Below are positions 4,558 to 5,809 of a DNA stretch of 5,809 bases, one piece after another. Both the position numbers and the translations under genes were made by a program. Position 1 is the first letter of the stretch; the number at the start of each line of letters is the position of its first letter. The notes beneath the pieces are model-generated. The model worked only from the letters and a program-made list of their open reading frames with translations. It did no database searches and was not told where the DNA came from. Location of the stretch: NCBI GenBank assembly GCA_937891445.1, contig CALAFV010000206.1, positions 1-5,809 of the forward strand, written 5' to 3'. This stretch comes from an uncultured Phycisphaerales bacterium (GTDB lineage Bacteria; Planctomycetota; Phycisphaerae; Phycisphaerales; UBA1924).

Positions 4558-5772
4558 GTGCTGCGCACCGACGAACTCGACTACGACCTCCCTGACGACC
4601 TGATCGCGCGCCACCCCGCCCACCCCCGCGACGCCGCTCGCCTCCTCGTCGTCAGCCGCTCCGACCCCGCGCTCCTCCACGACCGCCACGTCCGCGACCT
4701 CCCCGACTACCTCCGCCCCGGCGACGCCCTCGTCCTCAACACCACGCGCGTCCTCCCCGCCCGCTTCCGCGGCGAGCGCATCGACTCCCGCGGCAAGGTC
4801 GACGGCCTCTACATCGCCCCCGCCGGACCCACGACACCCGAGCGCCCCGGCCCCGCCCACTGGGCCGTCCTCCTCAAAGGCCGACGCATCAAGCCCGGCG
4901 TCCTCGTGCGCCTCTTCGAGCGCGACGGCACAACACCCAGCGGCCTGGCCCTGCGCATCATCGACCGCCACCACGGCCAGCACACCCCAGGCGCCGACAC
5001 CGGCGACCACGACCCCGACTCCGGCGGTTGGATCGCCGCGCTCGAACCCGAGGCGGGCTTCCCGCCGGATCTCGCAAGCGCCGACGCCCCGACGATCCTC
5101 GCGCGCATCGGCCTCACGCCGCTCCCCCCCTACATCCGCCAGGCCCGCAAGCGCCAGGGCGAAGGCGACGCCGACCCCGCGGCCGACGACACCGACCGCA
5201 GCGAATACCAGACTGTCTTCGCCGATCCCGCGCGAGCCGCCTCCGTCGCCGCCCCCACCGCCGGCCTGCACTTCACCCCCGACTTGCTCGCCCGCCTCGA
5301 GAGCAAGGGCATCCGCCGCGCCGAGGTCATCCTCCACGTCGGCCTCGGCACGTTCAAACCTGTGGAAACCGAGTACGTCGAGCAGCACCCGATGCACGCC
5401 GAGTGGTGCGAGGTCCCTGCCCTCACCCGCCGCACCCTCGCCCAGACCCGCGCGGCCGGAGGCCGCATCGTCGCCGTCGGCACCACCACCGCCCGCACGC
5501 TCGAGTCCTTCGGCGCCGCCGTCTTCGACGACGCGCCGGCCACCGCCCCGCTCTCGCACCACACCCGCCTGCTCATCACCCCCGGCTACCGCTGGCAGGT
5601 GGTGGACATCCTCATGACCAACTTCCACCTCCCGCGCACCACCCTCATGGCCATGGTCGCCGCCCGCCTCGGCGACGACGGCCCCCACCGCCTCCGCACC
5701 ATCTACGCCCACGCCGTCCGCCAGCGCTACCGCTTCTACTCCTACGGCGACGCGATGCTGGTCCTTCCGTGA
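4558..5772 (+). CDS. queA: S-adenosylmethionine:tRNA ribosyltransferase-isomerase QueA
   Basis: QueA transfers and isomerises the ribosyl group of S-adenosylmethionine onto preQ1 already in tRNA, giving epoxyqueuosine at the wobble position of GUN-anticodon tRNAs. It is cytoplasmic. Hallmarks run the full length: DYDLPDDLIA at 8-17, PGDALVLNTTRVLPAR at 54-69, LPPYI at 189-193, YQTVFA at 217-222, VAAPTAGLHFT at 230-240, HVGLGTFKPV at 260-269, GTTTARTLES at 308-317, TNFHLPRTTL at 354-363 and the C-terminal YRFYSYGDAM at 391-400. At 404 residues it is longer than the usual 340-360, through extra segments near 87-102, 137-158 and 195-213 rich in Asp, Gly, Pro and His. The GTG start puts the conserved N-terminus in the right place. 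Its ribosome-binding site is weak (GGGA at 4548-4551), and no clear promoter is visible. Other queuosine genes, such as tgt, are not in the window. Confidence 0.96.
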   Translation: MLRTDELDYDLPDDLIARHPAHPRDAARLLVVSRSDPALLHDRHVRDLPDYLRPGDALVLNTTRVLPARFRGERIDSRGKVDGLYIAPAGPTTPERPGPAHWAVLLKGRRIKPGVLVRLFERDGTTPSGLALRIIDRHHGQHTPGADTGDHDPDSGGWIAALEPEAGFPPDLASADAPTILARIGLTPLPPYIRQARKRQGEGDADPAADDTDRSEYQTVFADPARAASVAAPTAGLHFTPDLLARLESKGIRRAEVILHVGLGTFKPVETEYVEQHPMHAEWCEVPALTRRTLAQTRAAGGRIVAVGTTTARTLESFGAAVFDDAPATAPLSHHTRLLITPGYRWQVVDILMTNFHLPRTTLMAMVAARLGDDGPHRLRTIYAHAVRQRYRFYSYGDAMLVLP

Positions 5773-5776
5773 AGGA
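5762..5776 (+). repeat. Hairpin across the queA stop codon
   Basis: TCCTTC and GAAGGA form a 6-bp perfect stem with a 3-base loop that includes part of the TGA stop at 5770-5772. No T-run follows before the contig ends, so a terminator cannot be claimed. Confidence 0.3.
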
Positions 5777-5777
5777 A

Positions 5778-5809
5778 ATGGCCAAATAGCAGATGGCCAA
5801 ATGGCCAAA
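5778..5809. repeat. ATGGCCAAA repeats at the contig end
   Basis: Three copies of ATGGCCAAA start at 5778, 5793 and 5801. The last two overlap as an 8-bp tandem repeat, and a 5-base AGCAG separates the first two. The core TGGCCA is self-complementary. This is the least GC-rich stretch of the window, it begins right after queA, and it runs off the end. A longer intergenic array beyond the window is likely and may explain why the contig ends here. Confidence 0.7.

Noticed and set aside
1487..4603. A 1038-codon plus-strand open frame
   Set aside because: It lies antisense to the EF-G gene and the hypothetical gene and is a His/Arg/Val/Leu-rich shadow. Strong GC third-position bias in the true genes removes stop codons from the opposite strand.
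4201..5808. A 535-codon minus-strand open frame through the right end
   Set aside because: It is antisense to queA, with Gly/Ala/Val/Glu-rich shadow composition. queA is certain from motifs along its whole length.

Overview
This window is a short GC-rich bacterial contig, roughly 70% GC with strong G/C bias at third codon positions. Its first 42 bases are not biological: they match the Illumina TruSeq P5/universal adapter, so this end is an untrimmed read or insert end. The last 32 bases run into a short ATGGCCAAA-type repeat, which may be where the assembly broke. The gene content (MraZ starting MLFTG, a class-II-type EF-G paralogue, QueA with lineage insertions) suggests an uncultured Planctomycetota, possibly Phycisphaerae-like, but that placement is an inference from style, not a proof.

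Layout from left to right. (1) Positions 1-42 are adapter. (2) Positions 44-214 (+) hold the last 56 codons of an unrecognised gene cut by the contig edge. (3) Positions 215-399 are the mraZ control region. It has a sigma70-like promoter (TTGCAG, 17 bp, GATAAT) overlaid by four 10-bp direct repeats that fit the known MraZ operator, so mraZ is very probably autoregulated. (4) Positions 400-852 (+) are mraZ, starting at GTG. (5) Positions 853-1678 hold no confident intact gene. This stretch has a cluster of small hairpins after mraZ, a G-rich tract on the minus strand, and near fusA a possible frame-broken exported protein (1411-1574, -) with a segment like the start of formylglycine-generating-enzyme domains. 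(6) Positions 1679-3751 (-) encode an EF-G paralogue with Met in place of the catalytic His. (7) Positions 3752-3964 are a spacer with a strong palindrome at its far end. (8) Positions 3965-4531 (-) are a probable Cys-rich hypothetical gene. (9) Positions 4558-5772 (+) are queA, complete. (10) Positions 5773-5809 are the end repeat.

How the genes relate. mraZ and the EF-G paralogue converge on the gene-poor region. The hypothetical gene and the EF-G paralogue are co-directional with 213 bp between them. The hypothetical gene and queA diverge from starts that almost touch. mraZ is orphaned: rsmH (mraW), its near-universal downstream neighbour in division and cell-wall clusters, is absent. The EF-G paralogue and QueA both concern translation (ribosome GTPase, tRNA queuosine modification), but nothing in the sequence shows they are functionally linked. 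I see no CRISPR array, transposase, phage gene, tRNA or rRNA. The most informative signal is the well-formed MraZ operator/promoter in front of an orphan mraZ; I do not see a convincing undescribed multi-gene system.
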